A DNA stretch of 64,000 nt from Actinomycetes bacterium (GTDB lineage: Bacteria > Actinomycetota > Thermoleophilia > Gaiellales > Gaiellaceae): NCBI GenBank assembly GCA_025358355.1, contig JANYJX010000042.1:99170-163169 (forward strand), in the 5' to 3' direction. The translations under genes were made by a program, and so were the position numbers. Positions 47,964 to 57,644 of the stretch are shown piece after piece (within the stretch, counting starts at the first letter, position 1; each line of letters begins with the position of its first letter). Below the pieces are notes generated by a model that was not told the DNA's origin, made no database searches, and saw only the letters and a list, made by a program, of their open reading frames with translations.

Positions 47964-49958
47964 ATGCGAGTGAAGCGTGTAGCCGGTTGGCTGGCCTTCC
48001 CCCTGGTTGCCGCGCTTGTCGCAGCGACTGCTGCGCAGGCGGTCGGCGCCCAGGCAACCCACCGTGGCGCGGGTCGCACCGCGACCGCAGCGACCGTTCG
48101 CGTTCGCGCCGAGAGCGGCGTCGGCATCGCAATTCGGCTGCACAGTCTCCTGAACACGAGCCACCGGGCCACGTTGCGCGAGCTCGTCTCGCCTGCCCTG
48201 AGGCCGAATGCGGCCGCTGCACGCGCGACCGAAGCTCCGTGCGGCCAGACGCCCGGGCTCCTCTGTTCCACCGTGGTCGTCCCGCTCGATCGCACCGGTG
48301 TCGTTCCCGGCACGATCCCGATTCACGTCGAACGGCTTCCCGCGCTTGGCGTTGCGAAGGGCGTGATGTTCCTGATCGCCGGAGGTCCTGGGCAGGGATC
48401 GGCGCGCTCGTTCGATCTCGGCAACCCCGGCAGCGCGAGTCTCTTCCGCTACGTGTTCCCCGGATACACCCTCGTTGCCTACGACGATCGTGGTACCGCG
48501 GCATCCGGGCTCCTGCGCTGCCCAACTGTCGAGGGCTACGTCCCGACCAGCGCGGTGGGAGCGGCCGTGGCGGCGTGCGCCGACGCACTCGGACCGGCAC
48601 GCGCCTTCTACAGCACGCTCGACCACGCCTCCGATCTGGAGGCCGTTCGCGTCTCGCTCGGCGTCGATAAGGTCGGCCTCTACGGCGTCTCCTACGGGAC
48701 AAAGCTCGCCCTCGCCTACGCGCTCGTCTACCCGAACCAAGTCGAGCGGCTCCTCCTCGACTCCGTCGTCCCGACCGACCGCGACCCGTTCTTCTCGGAC
48801 TCCCTGAAGGCCATGCCAGGGACGCTGTCGGCGTTCTGCGGCGGTGGAGCCTGTCAGACGGCCACCCCGGACTTCGCGGGCGACGTGGCGGCTGTCGCGA
48901 ACCAACTCGAGGCGAAGCCCGCAACCGGGAAGGTGCTCCAGTCCAGCGGGGCGACACACACGGTGCGCATGAACGGCGAGGACCTGCTGTCGGTGGTCGT
49001 GGATGCAGATCTGAGCCCCGGGCTCGCAGCGATCCTCCCGGCGGCGGTGCACGAGGCGCGCCTGAAGGACATCCGGCCGCTGTTGCGGATCTTCGACATC
49101 GACAGCAGTAGTGGGATCGTCGCTGAGCCTCCCGAGGATCTCAGCTCAGCACTGAACGTGGCGACCAATTGTCACGACGGCCCTTTCCCCTGGCCGGCGG
49201 AGAGTGCCGTCGCCGATAGGCCGGCGGACCTGAAAGCTGCGGTTGCCGCGCTTCCGGCGGGCTCCCTCGGGCCATTCGGGCTCTGGGCGGCGAGTATCGG
49301 AACCGCTGGGTTCTGCATCACCTGGCCGGCTCCAGCCGGCGGCGTGACGTACGGGAACGGAACGGTGCCCGATGTCCCAGTGCTCGCCCTCAGCGGCGGC
49401 TTCGACATGCGAACGCCGACCACGGGTGCCACCGCTGTCGCCGCCAAGTTCCCGCAAGGACGGGTCCTGGTCGTCCCGGGAGTCGGGCACAGTGTCGTCG
49501 GCGCCGACCCGACGATCTGCACGATCCGCAACGTTCGCGCGTGGCTGTCCGGCGGCGCCGTCGACAGCAAGTGCCCACGAGGAAACCCCTACCTGAACAC
49601 CGTCCCGTCGTTCCCCGTGGGCAAAACGCCGCGCATGGCGACGGCTGCACAGACGCTGGTGCTTGCGACCAAGACGATCAAGGAAGCCGAGGCGATCTGG
49701 CTGACGTTGGGAGACGGCGGTGTGTCCGGGCTCTACAGCGGTCGCCTCACAGCGGCCGGCCGCACGTTCAAGCTCGTCCGCTACAGCATTGCGCCCGGCG
49801 TCGAGCTGACCGGGAAGGTTCGCTTCGTCAAGTTCGGCCCGCCGTTGCAGTTCGACGGAACCGTGACAGTCGGCGGAGCCGGAGCCGCACACGGACTGCT
49901 CGGGCTCAACGGCGACAAGGTCGGCGGCACGCTCGACGGCCAACTCGTCGGCCGCTAG
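47964..49958 (+). CDS. Secreted alpha/beta hydrolase (tripeptidyl-aminopeptidase-like)
   Basis: This 664-residue exported enzyme has a signal peptide (residues 1-33, RVAGWLAFPLVAALVAATAA). The alpha/beta hydrolase core carries Ser243 in GLYGVSYGTKLAL, Asp481 in LSGGFDMRTP and His509 in PGVGHSVVG. FLIAGGPGQGSARSFDLG and VAYDDRGTAASGLL supply the oxyanion region. The arrangement matches the TAP family. The last about 120 residues form an extra beta-rich module (KLVRYSIAPGVELTGKVRFV). GGAGG lies 6 nt before the ATG. The much longer open frame upstream is a shadow of the SGNH gene. Confidence 0.85.
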   Translation: MRVKRVAGWLAFPLVAALVAATAAQAVGAQATHRGAGRTATAATVRVRAESGVGIAIRLHSLLNTSHRATLRELVSPALRPNAAAARATEAPCGQTPGLLCSTVVVPLDRTGVVPGTIPIHVERLPALGVAKGVMFLIAGGPGQGSARSFDLGNPGSASLFRYVFPGYTLVAYDDRGTAASGLLRCPTVEGYVPTSAVGAAVAACADALGPARAFYSTLDHASDLEAVRVSLGVDKVGLYGVSYGTKLALAYALVYPNQVERLLLDSVVPTDRDPFFSDSLKAMPGTLSAFCGGGACQTATPDFAGDVAAVANQLEAKPATGKVLQSSGATHTVRMNGEDLLSVVVDADLSPGLAAILPAAVHEARLKDIRPLLRIFDIDSSSGIVAEPPEDLSSALNVATNCHDGPFPWPAESAVADRPADLKAAVAALPAGSLGPFGLWAASIGTAGFCITWPAPAGGVTYGNGTVPDVPVLALSGGFDMRTPTTGATAVAAKFPQGRVLVVPGVGHSVVGADPTICTIRNVRAWLSGGAVDSKCPRGNPYLNTVPSFPVGKTPRMATAAQTLVLATKTIKEAEAIWLTLGDGGVSGLYSGRLTAAGRTFKLVRYSIAPGVELTGKVRFVKFGPPLQFDGTVTVGGAGAAHGLLGLNGDKVGGTLDGQLVGR

Positions 49959-49973
49959 CGCTTAGGTATGCCG

Positions 49974-50873
49974 CTAGCTAATGCGTGCGGCGAACGTACG
50001 CGATGTCTGCGTGCCCTGCACCGAGAGCGCGATCGAGCCACGGATCGTCTTCCCGCGCGCGGTCTTCGGGATCGACCAGACGCAGACCGCGACTCCGTTG
50101 ACGATCCGCCGCGCCTTCACCGGGACCGCCTTGCCGGCGATTCGGGCCGCGCAAGTGATCGTGCCCGAGTCGACACCGGCATTCGTGTCGCTCTCGGTCA
50201 CCGCCAGGCCGGCCGAGAACGGCTTGCCGGCCTTCGCGGGCGTCGGCGATGTCGTGAACGCGCCAACCGTGAGCGTCAACTTGGCGATTACCTGGTAGGC
50301 GAACGTCCCGTGGCCCGTGTCCGGCGCGATGTCGTCGTGGCTGTTCGTGAAGTCGACGTTGCCCGTTGCCGGGTCGACAACCAAGCCCGACACGATGGCG
50401 GTGGCGAAGTTGAAGCCCTTCGTCCGGTTGAGCTCGAGCGCATTGACCTTGATCGTTGCACCGCCGGCCGCATACGAGAAGATCAACGACGACTGCGATG
50501 AGGCGCCGACAAAATCGGAGCCGTTCCACTGGAACAGCCCGACGGCACCGGGTTGCAACTCGATGATGTAGTCGGCACCGAACAGCTGCGACGAGCCCGT
50601 CGCAGCGTTCTTGTCGCTGTCGAGGAAGATGTCGAGCAGCATGTCCGGCGTGAAGGTCGGACGGTTCGAGATGTTGATCTGGAACGTGATGTTGCCCGCG
50701 TCGTCGTTTGTGACGCCGACGCTCGTGATGTCCGGAGCGGCCGGGTCCTCTCCGGTCGAGTCTGGATACGACTGTGAGTTGGTGGCCGAGCGCGCAGCGC
50801 TCCCGAGAGCGATAGCCGGCAACGCGATCAATGCGATCGCCACCACCACCAACGCCGAGATCCGCCTGCTCAC
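49974..50873 (-). CDS. Secreted protein of unknown function
   Basis: This 299-residue protein has a clear signal peptide (SRRISALVVVAIALIALPAI, cleavage near ALGSAARS) followed by a beta-rich extracellular domain. ITFQINISNRPTFTPDMLLD, FLDSDKNAATGSSQLFGADY and YIIELQPGAVGLFQWNGSDF resemble a carbohydrate-binding-like sandwich with an Asp-rich calcium-type loop (DSDKNAATG). A second Ig-like part (GAFTTSPTPAKAGKPFSAGL) follows. No enzyme motif is visible. The GTG is 8 nt after TAGATT. It is divergent from the response regulator. Confidence 0.68.
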   Translation of the reverse strand: MSRRISALVVVAIALIALPAIALGSAARSATNSQSYPDSTGEDPAAPDITSVGVTNDDAGNITFQINISNRPTFTPDMLLDIFLDSDKNAATGSSQLFGADYIIELQPGAVGLFQWNGSDFVGASSQSSLIFSYAAGGATIKVNALELNRTKGFNFATAIVSGLVVDPATGNVDFTNSHDDIAPDTGHGTFAYQVIAKLTLTVGAFTTSPTPAKAGKPFSAGLAVTESDTNAGVDSGTITCAARIAGKAVPVKARRIVNGVAVCVWSIPKTARGKTIRGSIALSVQGTQTSRTFAARIS

Positions 50874-50881
50874 GACCGCGC

Positions 50882-50887
50882 AATCTA
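50882..50887 (-). promoter_or_regulatory. -10 element (TAGATT) for the secreted protein
   Basis: On the minus strand TAGATT is followed by 8 nt and the GTG at 50873, without a ribosome binding site. Confidence 0.48.
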
Positions 50888-50944
50888 GTTCACACGCCAG
50901 CGCACCGCCAGCGGCTGCGGATTGCGATGTGTGACGATGCCCGC

Positions 50945-51625
50945 ATGCCGTCCGTGCTGATCGTCGACGACGACCGCGCGCTGCGGAAGCTGATGCGCGC
51001 GTACCTCGGGCAGGAGTCGATCTCGGTGATCGAGGCCGAGAGCGGCGAGGAAGCGCTCGCGCTGATCGACAAGATCGCGCCGACGCTCATGCTGCTCGAC
51101 CTGCGGCTGCCCGGCATCGACGGGTTCGACGTCCTGCGGCGGCTCGAAGCGGCCGGCCAGACAGTGCCGGTGATCCTCGTCACCTCGGTCGAGGACGAGC
51201 TCGACCAGCTCGTCGGCTACCGGCTCGGCGCGGTCGACTACGTGATCAAGCCTGTGTCGCCGAAGGTGCTGGCCGCAAAGGTGAAGTCGTTCTCGGCGAA
51301 TGTCGAGGCACGGGCGACAGGCCCACAACGAACGGTGTGCGGCCCGCTCCTCATCGACCACGATGCCCACCGCGCGCTGATCGACGACGTCGAGGTCCCG
51401 CTGACGCGACGGGAGTTCGGGCTCCTCGCAGCGCTCGCACAGCATCCCGGCTGGACGTACCCGCGCGACCACTTGCTGCTCGAGGTCTGGGGCATCGACG
51501 CGCGAATCGAGACGCGCCTCGTCGACCAACACATTGCGAACCTACGCCGGAAACTCGCTGCGGTCGGCGCCGAGAACCTCGTCCAGACGGTGCGCGGGAT
51601 CGGCTACCGCATCGAGGTTTCTTGA
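50945..51625 (+). CDS. OmpR/PhoB-family response regulator
   Basis: This 226-residue two-component regulator has a receiver domain (residues 1-118: VLIVDDDRALRKLMRAYLGQ, phospho-acceptor Asp in LMLLDLRLPGIDGFDVLRRL, Lys in VDYVIKPVSPK) and a winged-helix DNA-binding domain (EVPLTRREFGLLAALAQHPG, VDQHIANLRRKLAAVGAENL, QTVRGIGYRIEV). The ATG at 50945 directly precedes the receiver. The likely kinase is encoded 350 nt downstream on the opposite strand. The target genes are unknown. Confidence 0.92.
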   Translation: MPSVLIVDDDRALRKLMRAYLGQESISVIEAESGEEALALIDKIAPTLMLLDLRLPGIDGFDVLRRLEAAGQTVPVILVTSVEDELDQLVGYRLGAVDYVIKPVSPKVLAAKVKSFSANVEARATGPQRTVCGPLLIDHDAHRALIDDVEVPLTRREFGLLAALAQHPGWTYPRDHLLLEVWGIDARIETRLVDQHIANLRRKLAAVGAENLVQTVRGIGYRIEVS

Positions 51626-51669
51626 CGACTTCTAGACATTGAGCTGACGAGAGATCGACGCACCGGTCG

Positions 51670-51675
51670 TACCGT
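51670..51675 (+). promoter_or_regulatory. Possible leaderless -10 element (TACCGT)
   Basis: TACCGT is followed by 7 nt and a GTG at 51683 in the frame of the sigma-region-4-like gene. It is weaker evidence than at other sites because several start codons are clustered here. Confidence 0.35.
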
Positions 51676-51682
51676 GGTTCCG

Positions 51683-52210
51683 GTGAACGTGTCGATGATC
51701 CGCCCCAGTGCGACCGCCGTTGCGACAGCCGCCTACGGCGTCGCGCTGCGGATCACGGGTGACGAAGAGCTCGCCGTTGCGAGTGTCGAGCGGGTCACCG
51801 CGTCAGGCATCTCGCCGACCAGCCCCGGGACGTTCGTTTGCGCGGTTCGCGCAGAGGCGCGGGCGCACCGGAACCCGGCGACAGTCGCGCGAGAGACCGT
51901 GGCGCGGCCGTCGCAGCTAAGTCAGATCGCGATCGGCGACTGGGCGGTCGTCGAGCGGGTCACGCTGCGCGGGCTATCGATCACCGAGACCGCCGAGGCC
52001 CTTGGCATCGGCCGCACCGAGGTGATCCGTGCCCTCGACCGCGGGCTGCGCGACGCCCACAGCAGCCTCATCGGGAACAGGAAAGCGCGCGACGAAGCGC
52101 ACGCCGCGCGGAACGATCGGCTCGACGGCGACCGTCCCGCCCGTAGCCTCGACGATGCGACGCGCGATCGTCAGCCCCAGGCCGCTGCCCGGCGATCCGC
52201 CGCGGCCTGA
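51683..52210 (+). CDS. Sigma-factor-like protein with region-4 helix-turn-helix
   Basis: In this product of about 175 residues, the N-terminal two thirds resemble a degenerate ECF sigma factor. AAYGVALRITGDEELAVASV looks like the start of region 2 without its core motif, and WAVVERVTLRGLSITETAEA then LGIGRTEVIRALDRGLRDAH is a region-4 HTH. The last about 45 residues are Arg/Ala/Asp-rich and overlap the 3' end of the kinase gene on the other strand by 237 nt. A DNA-binding role linked to the two-component pair is plausible. The start is uncertain (GTG 51674, 51683, 51689 or ATG 51695). Confidence 0.55.
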   Translation: MNVSMIRPSATAVATAAYGVALRITGDEELAVASVERVTASGISPTSPGTFVCAVRAEARAHRNPATVARETVARPSQLSQIAIGDWAVVERVTLRGLSITETAEALGIGRTEVIRALDRGLRDAHSSLIGNRKARDEAHAARNDRLDGDRPARSLDDATRDRQPQAAARRSAAA

Positions 52211-53302
52211 GCTGCCGCGGTAGTAGCGGTCGAATACGCGCGGCAGCTCGCCTGCGCCGATCCCCGGGCCGTCGTCCTCGACGCCTATCTCGACGTCCGT
52301 CTCGGCCAGGCGCAAGAATATCGTGGTCCGTGTTCCCGCCCCGTCGCCGACCGCGCGGAGCGCATTGCGGACGAGATTGACGACGTATTGCTCGAGCCGC
52401 TTGCTCGCGATCGCGACGGTCGCCGGCACGACATCGGCGACAAGCTCGACACCGGCCGACTCGGCGAGCGGCGCGAGGCGATCGCGCATCTGGACAACAA
52501 CCCGGTCCGCGGCCACACCGGGCTGCTCGGCCGCCGTTCCGCGCGGATCGGTGCACGTCTCGAGACGGGCCAGGTCTGCGAGATCATCGAGCAGCTGCAT
52601 CGCGCGGGCCGACTCCTGCCGCACCAGCACGAGGTGGTCTTCGTCCGCTCGCACGACGCCGTCGAGCATCGCCTCCGCGTAGCCGTCGATCACCTGCAGC
52701 GGCGCGCGCAGCTCGTGGCGTAGCTCCTGCGCGAGCTCGACGCGGCGGCGCTCGGCATCGTGCAACGCGTCGACGGTGTCGACGAGCTCGCGTGCCGATC
52801 GCTCGCGCCAGATCTCTTGCCCGACGAGCCGCGCGAGCACCTCGAGCAGCGCCTGCTCGTCGGCCGAGAACGCGCGCGGCTGCGTGTGGTGGATGCAGAG
52901 CGTCCCGTAGAGCGAGCCGTCGGGCAGCCGGATCTCGCGCGTGCAGAACGCGAGCAGGTCCCAGTCGACGCCGAGCGCCTCCTTCAACCGCAGCCACTGC
53001 TGCCAGAGCGCCGGCACCACGCGCACGTCCGGAACGGTTGCGGGCGACTCGCCCGCGTGCACGCGCGAGCACATGCTCATCGGATACGGCATCGCCGAGT
53101 CGCGCTCGACAGGAAGCAACAGGCGCTTCTCGATCGCGCGGAAGACGTACTCGCCGTCCGCGGTGATCTCCGACGTGACTGTGATGTCGATGCCGGTCGT
53201 ACGCTGCACGAGGTCGGTGACGGCCGCGATCGCGTCGGCGCTCGATGCGAGCGACCGCGCACCGAGCTCCGCGATCTGGGCGAGGCCTGATGACGCGTCC
53301 AC
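51974..53302 (-). CDS. GAF-domain sensor histidine kinase
   Basis: This 442-residue soluble kinase has a GAF sensor (about residues 25-180, SLYGTLCIHHTQPRAFSADE), a dimerisation/phospho-acceptor helix with the His in LAQELRHELRAPLQVIDGYA, and an HATPase domain: N-box YVVNLVRNALRAVGDGA, G1 EIGVEDDGPGIGAGELPRVF, G2 SGLGLTIARRIVEATGGTVA. The domain ends near residue 410; the remaining residues overlap the convergent sigma-like gene. The GTG lies 7 nt after TAGGCT. The response regulator at 50945 is the probable partner although it is on the other strand. Confidence 0.88.
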   Translation of the reverse strand: MDASSGLAQIAELGARSLASSADAIAAVTDLVQRTTGIDITVTSEITADGEYVFRAIEKRLLLPVERDSAMPYPMSMCSRVHAGESPATVPDVRVVPALWQQWLRLKEALGVDWDLLAFCTREIRLPDGSLYGTLCIHHTQPRAFSADEQALLEVLARLVGQEIWRERSARELVDTVDALHDAERRRVELAQELRHELRAPLQVIDGYAEAMLDGVVRADEDHLVLVRQESARAMQLLDDLADLARLETCTDPRGTAAEQPGVAADRVVVQMRDRLAPLAESAGVELVADVVPATVAIASKRLEQYVVNLVRNALRAVGDGAGTRTTIFLRLAETDVEIGVEDDGPGIGAGELPRVFDRYYRGSSGRGGSPGSGLGLTIARRIVEATGGTVAVEPIVPRGVRFVARFPVPDEAAVGVAQPAVEGTDHLGAADAKGLGGLGDR

Positions 53303-53309
53303 GCCTGCG

Positions 53310-53315
53310 AGCCTA
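53310..53315 (-). promoter_or_regulatory. Leaderless -10 element (TAGGCT) for the histidine kinase
   Basis: On the minus strand TAGGCT is followed by 7 nt and the GTG at 53302. A divergent TAGCGT for the next gene is only 12 bp away. Confidence 0.52.
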
Positions 53316-53327
53316 GACGGCGAGGGC

Positions 53328-53333
53328 TAGCGT
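53328..53333 (+). promoter_or_regulatory. -10 element (TAGCGT) for the enolase-like gene
   Basis: TAGCGT is followed by 8 nt and the ATG at 53342. A GTG only 2 nt after the hexamer is too close to be the start, so this site favours the ATG. Confidence 0.45.
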
Positions 53334-53341
53334 TCGTGCGC

Positions 53342-54349
53342 ATGCTCGACCGTCTGCTCGCCTTGCCGCTCCAGATCGAGACGTTCGAGCTCGTCCCGCT
53401 GGAGCACCCGCTCGCTGACGGGACGCGACGCACGACGCTCGTTCGTTTTGGCGGCGCCGGCACCGAGGGGCTGGGCGAGGATGTGACGTTCGACGACGGC
53501 GATCGTGGTGCGCTGATCGACGCTGGGCTACCGAGCAACCTGCTCGCGGCCGGAACGTTCGGCGACGTAACCGCACTGCTCGACGGACGCGGGCTGACGC
53601 CGACCGAGCCACGCTGGAGCGCTGTCCACCGCTACCGCCGCTGGGCGATCGAGGCGGCCGCGCTCGATCTCGCACTCCGCCAAGCAGAGCTCGGGCTGGC
53701 GGACGCACTCGGGCGCAGGCTGGCGCCGCTTCGCTTCGTCGTCTCCCGCCGCGTCGAGCGACCCGAGCAGGTGCACGAGCTACTCCGCCGTTTTCCGGGC
53801 TCGCAGCTGAAGCTGGATGCCACGCGTGCGTGGACCGAGGACGTCGCCGCCGCAATCGCGGTCACCGGAGCCGTCGCCACGATCGACCTGAAAGGAACCG
53901 CGCCGGGCAGCTCGGTGTTCCTCGAGCCCGACCCGGTTCTCTACGAGCGCGTCGCGCGACTGTTCCCGACGGCGTGGCTCGAGGATCCGGGCGCGCCGAC
54001 CGGCTTGCCGAATGCCTCGCGCATCGCGTGGGACGAGCCGATCGCCTCGGTGGCCGACATCCCCGACGAGGCTGGCGCGGTGAACGTCAAGCCGGCGCGG
54101 ATCGGCTCGCTCGCAGGCGTCTTCGCCGTGATCGAGCACTGCGCTCGCCGCGGCATCCCGCTGTACGGCGGCGGCCAATCGGAGATCGGCCCGGGCCGCG
54201 GCCAGGCGCAGCTCCTCGCCGCCTTGTTCTATCCAAACGCACCGAACGACCTCGCGCTACTCGTCTATAACGAGCCCGAGCCTACGCCCGCGGCACCGCC
54301 GAGCCCGCTCGCGCCGCCTGCCGGCGTTACCGGGTTTCGCTGGAGCTAG
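53342..54349 (+). CDS. Enolase-superfamily protein of unknown specificity
   Basis: This protein of about 335 residues has the capping and barrel layout of mandelate racemase/muconate lactonizing enzymes. Likely functional strands are PGSQLKLDATRAW, VATIDLKGTAPGS, TAWLEDPGAP, IAWDEPIASVADIPDEAGAV and NVKPARIGSLAGVF, which give acidic metal-ligand candidates and a Lys. The spacing is not that of o-succinylbenzoate synthase or dipeptide epimerase: the usual KxK pair reads LKLD. A Gly-rich YGGGQSEIGPGRGQAQLL ends the barrel. The gene converges on egtD with a 23-nt overlap. The substrate is unknown. Confidence 0.72.
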   Translation: MLDRLLALPLQIETFELVPLEHPLADGTRRTTLVRFGGAGTEGLGEDVTFDDGDRGALIDAGLPSNLLAAGTFGDVTALLDGRGLTPTEPRWSAVHRYRRWAIEAAALDLALRQAELGLADALGRRLAPLRFVVSRRVERPEQVHELLRRFPGSQLKLDATRAWTEDVAAAIAVTGAVATIDLKGTAPGSSVFLEPDPVLYERVARLFPTAWLEDPGAPTGLPNASRIAWDEPIASVADIPDEAGAVNVKPARIGSLAGVFAVIEHCARRGIPLYGGGQSEIGPGRGQAQLLAALFYPNAPNDLALLVYNEPEPTPAAPPSPLAPPAGVTGFRWS

Positions 54350-55343
54350 CCGCCGGCGCGGCGAGCAGCAAGCCGAAGTCGCCGGCAGGATCGGTCCAGA
54401 ACTCCCCGACCTCGAGCCCCACCCCGGCCAGTTCGGCCTCGATCCCCTCACGCCGGAACTTCGAGCTCACCTCGACGCGCAGCAACTCGCCGGCGGCAAA
54501 CGCCACCTCGACATCGAGCGCGGGCAACGGAATCACCTGTTGCCGCAGCGAGCGAAGGCCGATCTCGACCCACTCGTGCTCGGCGTCCCAGCGCGCCTCG
54601 TAGCCGAACGCCGCGGGATCGAACCTCGACTCGAGCTCGCGATCGAGCACCGTGAGCACGTTGCGGACAAACGCCTCGGTCACGCCCGCGGAGTCGTTGT
54701 ACGCGGCCTCGATCCGCGCCGGGCACTTCACGAGATCGACGCCAAGCAGGAGGCGATCGTCCGGTTCGAGCACGCCGGCGAGACGCGAGAGGAAGCGTGC
54801 GCGCTGCTCCGGGTAGAGGTTGCCGATCGTGCTGCCGAGGAACGCGAGCAGCCGCGGCGAGCCGGCCGGAAGCGACGACAGATGCTGCTCGAAGTCGCCG
54901 ACGACAGCGTGCACGCATACCCCGTCGTAGCGCGCTGCAACTGCCTCGGCGGCCTGGATCAGGATCTCCTCGCTCACGTCAAAGGGCACGAATCGCTCGA
55001 GCGTCCCGCCGGCGTAATGCGCGTCGAGGAGCAACGTCGTCTTCTCGGAGGTACCGGAACCGAGCTCGACGAGCGTCGCGGCGCCGGTCAGCTCAGCGAT
55101 CTCACTCGCGCGCTCGCGCAGGATCGCCCGCTCGGCGCGCGTCGGGTAGTACTCGGGCAAGCGCGTGATCTCGTCGAACAACACCGAGCCGCGCTCGTCA
55201 TAGAGCCATTTCGGCGAGATCTGCTTAGGCCGCTCGCGCAGGCTCCAAAACGTCTCGTCGAAGAGCGCAGTCGTACGGGCGGCGGCACCGAAGAGCACGT
55301 CGACGCGGATCCGCGGCTCGGTGTATGTCCCGGAATCAGGCAT
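54327..55343 (-). CDS. egtD: L-histidine N-alpha-methyltransferase
   Basis: This 338-residue SAM enzyme trimethylates histidine to hercynine, the first step of ergothioneine synthesis. Motifs are LFDEITRLPEYYPTRAERAI, the SAM loop LVELGSGTSEKTTLLLDAHY, LLAFLGSTIGNLYPEQRARF and the substrate-site AYNDSAGVTEAFVRNVLTVL. The ATG at 55343 overlaps the egtB stop by 8 nt; the longer open frame above it is an out-of-frame shadow of egtB. With egtB it makes a minimal ergothioneine operon; egtA, egtC and egtE are not in the window. Confidence 0.93.
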   Translation of the reverse strand: MPDSGTYTEPRIRVDVLFGAAARTTALFDETFWSLRERPKQISPKWLYDERGSVLFDEITRLPEYYPTRAERAILRERASEIAELTGAATLVELGSGTSEKTTLLLDAHYAGGTLERFVPFDVSEEILIQAAEAVAARYDGVCVHAVVGDFEQHLSSLPAGSPRLLAFLGSTIGNLYPEQRARFLSRLAGVLEPDDRLLLGVDLVKCPARIEAAYNDSAGVTEAFVRNVLTVLDRELESRFDPAAFGYEARWDAEHEWVEIGLRSLRQQVIPLPALDVEVAFAAGELLRVEVSSKFRREGIEAELAGVGLEVGEFWTDPAGDFGLLLAAPAASSSETR

Positions 55344-56562
55344 CGCTCGCGCACCTGAAGCCGGCGAAGATCTGGCGGCGCTGCGGGTAGTCCCAGTTGC
55401 GAAACGTCGGCCGCGCGACCAGCGGATCGGTCGCCCACGAGCCGCCGCGCAGCACGCGGAACGCGTCACCGAAGAACACTTCCGAGTACTCCGCGTAGGG
55501 GAACGCCGCGAAGCCCGGGTACGGCAGGAAGTGCGATGACGTCCATTCCCATACGTCGCCGCCGAGCTGCGCTGCGGCCGCGACGGCCGGACGCGGGCCG
55601 AAGGCGGCGCGACTCCCGCGCTCCCGCGACGGTCCGACCGACAGCGCCGCTTTCTCCCACTCCTGCTCGGTCGGCAGCCGCTTGTCGGCCCAACGCGCGA
55701 AGGCTTCCGCTTCGAAGAACGAGACGTGCTGCACCGGCTCGTGCGCTGGCAACGGCTCGACGTGGCCGAACCGCACGCGCGTGATCTCGTCGCCATCGCG
55801 GCGCCAACCAAGCGGCAGCGTCACGTTCTCGGCGACGCGCCAAGCCCAGCCAGCCTCGCTCCAGACGGATGCGTTCTCGTAGCCGCCAGCGAGAACGAAC
55901 TCCAGATAGCGCGCGTTCGTGACCGGTGCGCTGTCGATCCGGAAGCCGGGCAGCTCCAGCTCGTGGGCCTGGCGCTCGTTGTCGTAGGCCCACGGCTCCG
56001 CGGAGGTGCCGAGCGTGATCGCGCCGCCGCCGACGAGCAGCTCGACCAAATCCGGGTGAACAGCGCCGTTCGTCCCGCTCCCACCCGGAATCGGATACGG
56101 CTCGTCGCGAAGCTGGAGCGTCTGCAGCAGCGTCTCCTGGTGCTGAAGCTCGTGCTGGAGGACCATCCCGAAGACGAAGCCGTCGCGGTGCAGCGGGTCG
56201 CCGCGATCGAGATCGACGCGATCCAAGACCTCGAGTGTGTGCGCGCGAACGTCAACCGCATACGCGCGAGCGGCGGCGGGATCGAGCAGCGGCAGCTCAC
56301 CACGCTCGTCGCGCGCGTGCTGGAACGCGTCGTAGATGTCGTCGTGGCCAGATGTGATCGGGTCAGCACCACCAACGCCACGCGCGAGCCAAAGCTCCTC
56401 GAAATAGGCGATGTGCGCGTAGTCCCAGACGAGCGGCGACTGCAGCGGCGAGACCTGGCGGCGCAGCTCGGCATCCGACAGCGGCTCGAGCAGAGCGTCC
56501 GTCGCAACGCGCGCGCGGTCGAACTCCGCGGCGATCCGTGTCTTGGAAACGGTGATGTCCAT
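55336..56562 (-). CDS. egtB: Hercynine oxygenase (ergothioneine synthase EgtB)
   Basis: This 408-residue non-haem iron enzyme joins hercynine to a cysteine-containing thiol with O2. The DinB-like N-terminal domain supplies iron ligands: a His in WDYAHIAYFEELWLARG and the HxxxHxE motif in LQHELQHQETLLQTLQLRDE. The C-terminal FGE-sulfatase domain is visible as APVTNARYLEFVLAGGY, RLPTEQEWEKAALS, GGDVWEWTSSHFLPYPGF and RVLRGGSWATDPLVARPTFR. The operon runs egtB-egtD. It is divergent from an ABC transporter for quaternary amines with 107 bp between start codons. Confidence 0.93.
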   Translation of the reverse strand: MDITVSKTRIAAEFDRARVATDALLEPLSDAELRRQVSPLQSPLVWDYAHIAYFEELWLARGVGGADPITSGHDDIYDAFQHARDERGELPLLDPAAARAYAVDVRAHTLEVLDRVDLDRGDPLHRDGFVFGMVLQHELQHQETLLQTLQLRDEPYPIPGGSGTNGAVHPDLVELLVGGGAITLGTSAEPWAYDNERQAHELELPGFRIDSAPVTNARYLEFVLAGGYENASVWSEAGWAWRVAENVTLPLGWRRDGDEITRVRFGHVEPLPAHEPVQHVSFFEAEAFARWADKRLPTEQEWEKAALSVGPSRERGSRAAFGPRPAVAAAAQLGGDVWEWTSSHFLPYPGFAAFPYAEYSEVFFGDAFRVLRGGSWATDPLVARPTFRNWDYPQRRQIFAGFRCASDA

Positions 56563-56657
56563 GAGCGCGTCGTCCCGGGCGGCTTACCCGGAGCGTACAG
56601 CGCTAGTCATAGGCTGGGCCACCGCGTTACAGGCTGTTTCAGAGGAGCTGAGCCGTC

Positions 56658-56663
56658 TAGGCT
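56658..56663 (+). promoter_or_regulatory. Leaderless -10 element (TAGGCT) for the ABC transporter operon
   Basis: TAGGCT is followed by exactly 6 nt and the ATG at 56670. It probably drives all four transporter genes. Confidence 0.6.
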
Positions 56664-56669
56664 TCCCGC

Positions 56670-57640
<971 letters not shown>

Positions 57641-57644
<4 letters not shown>

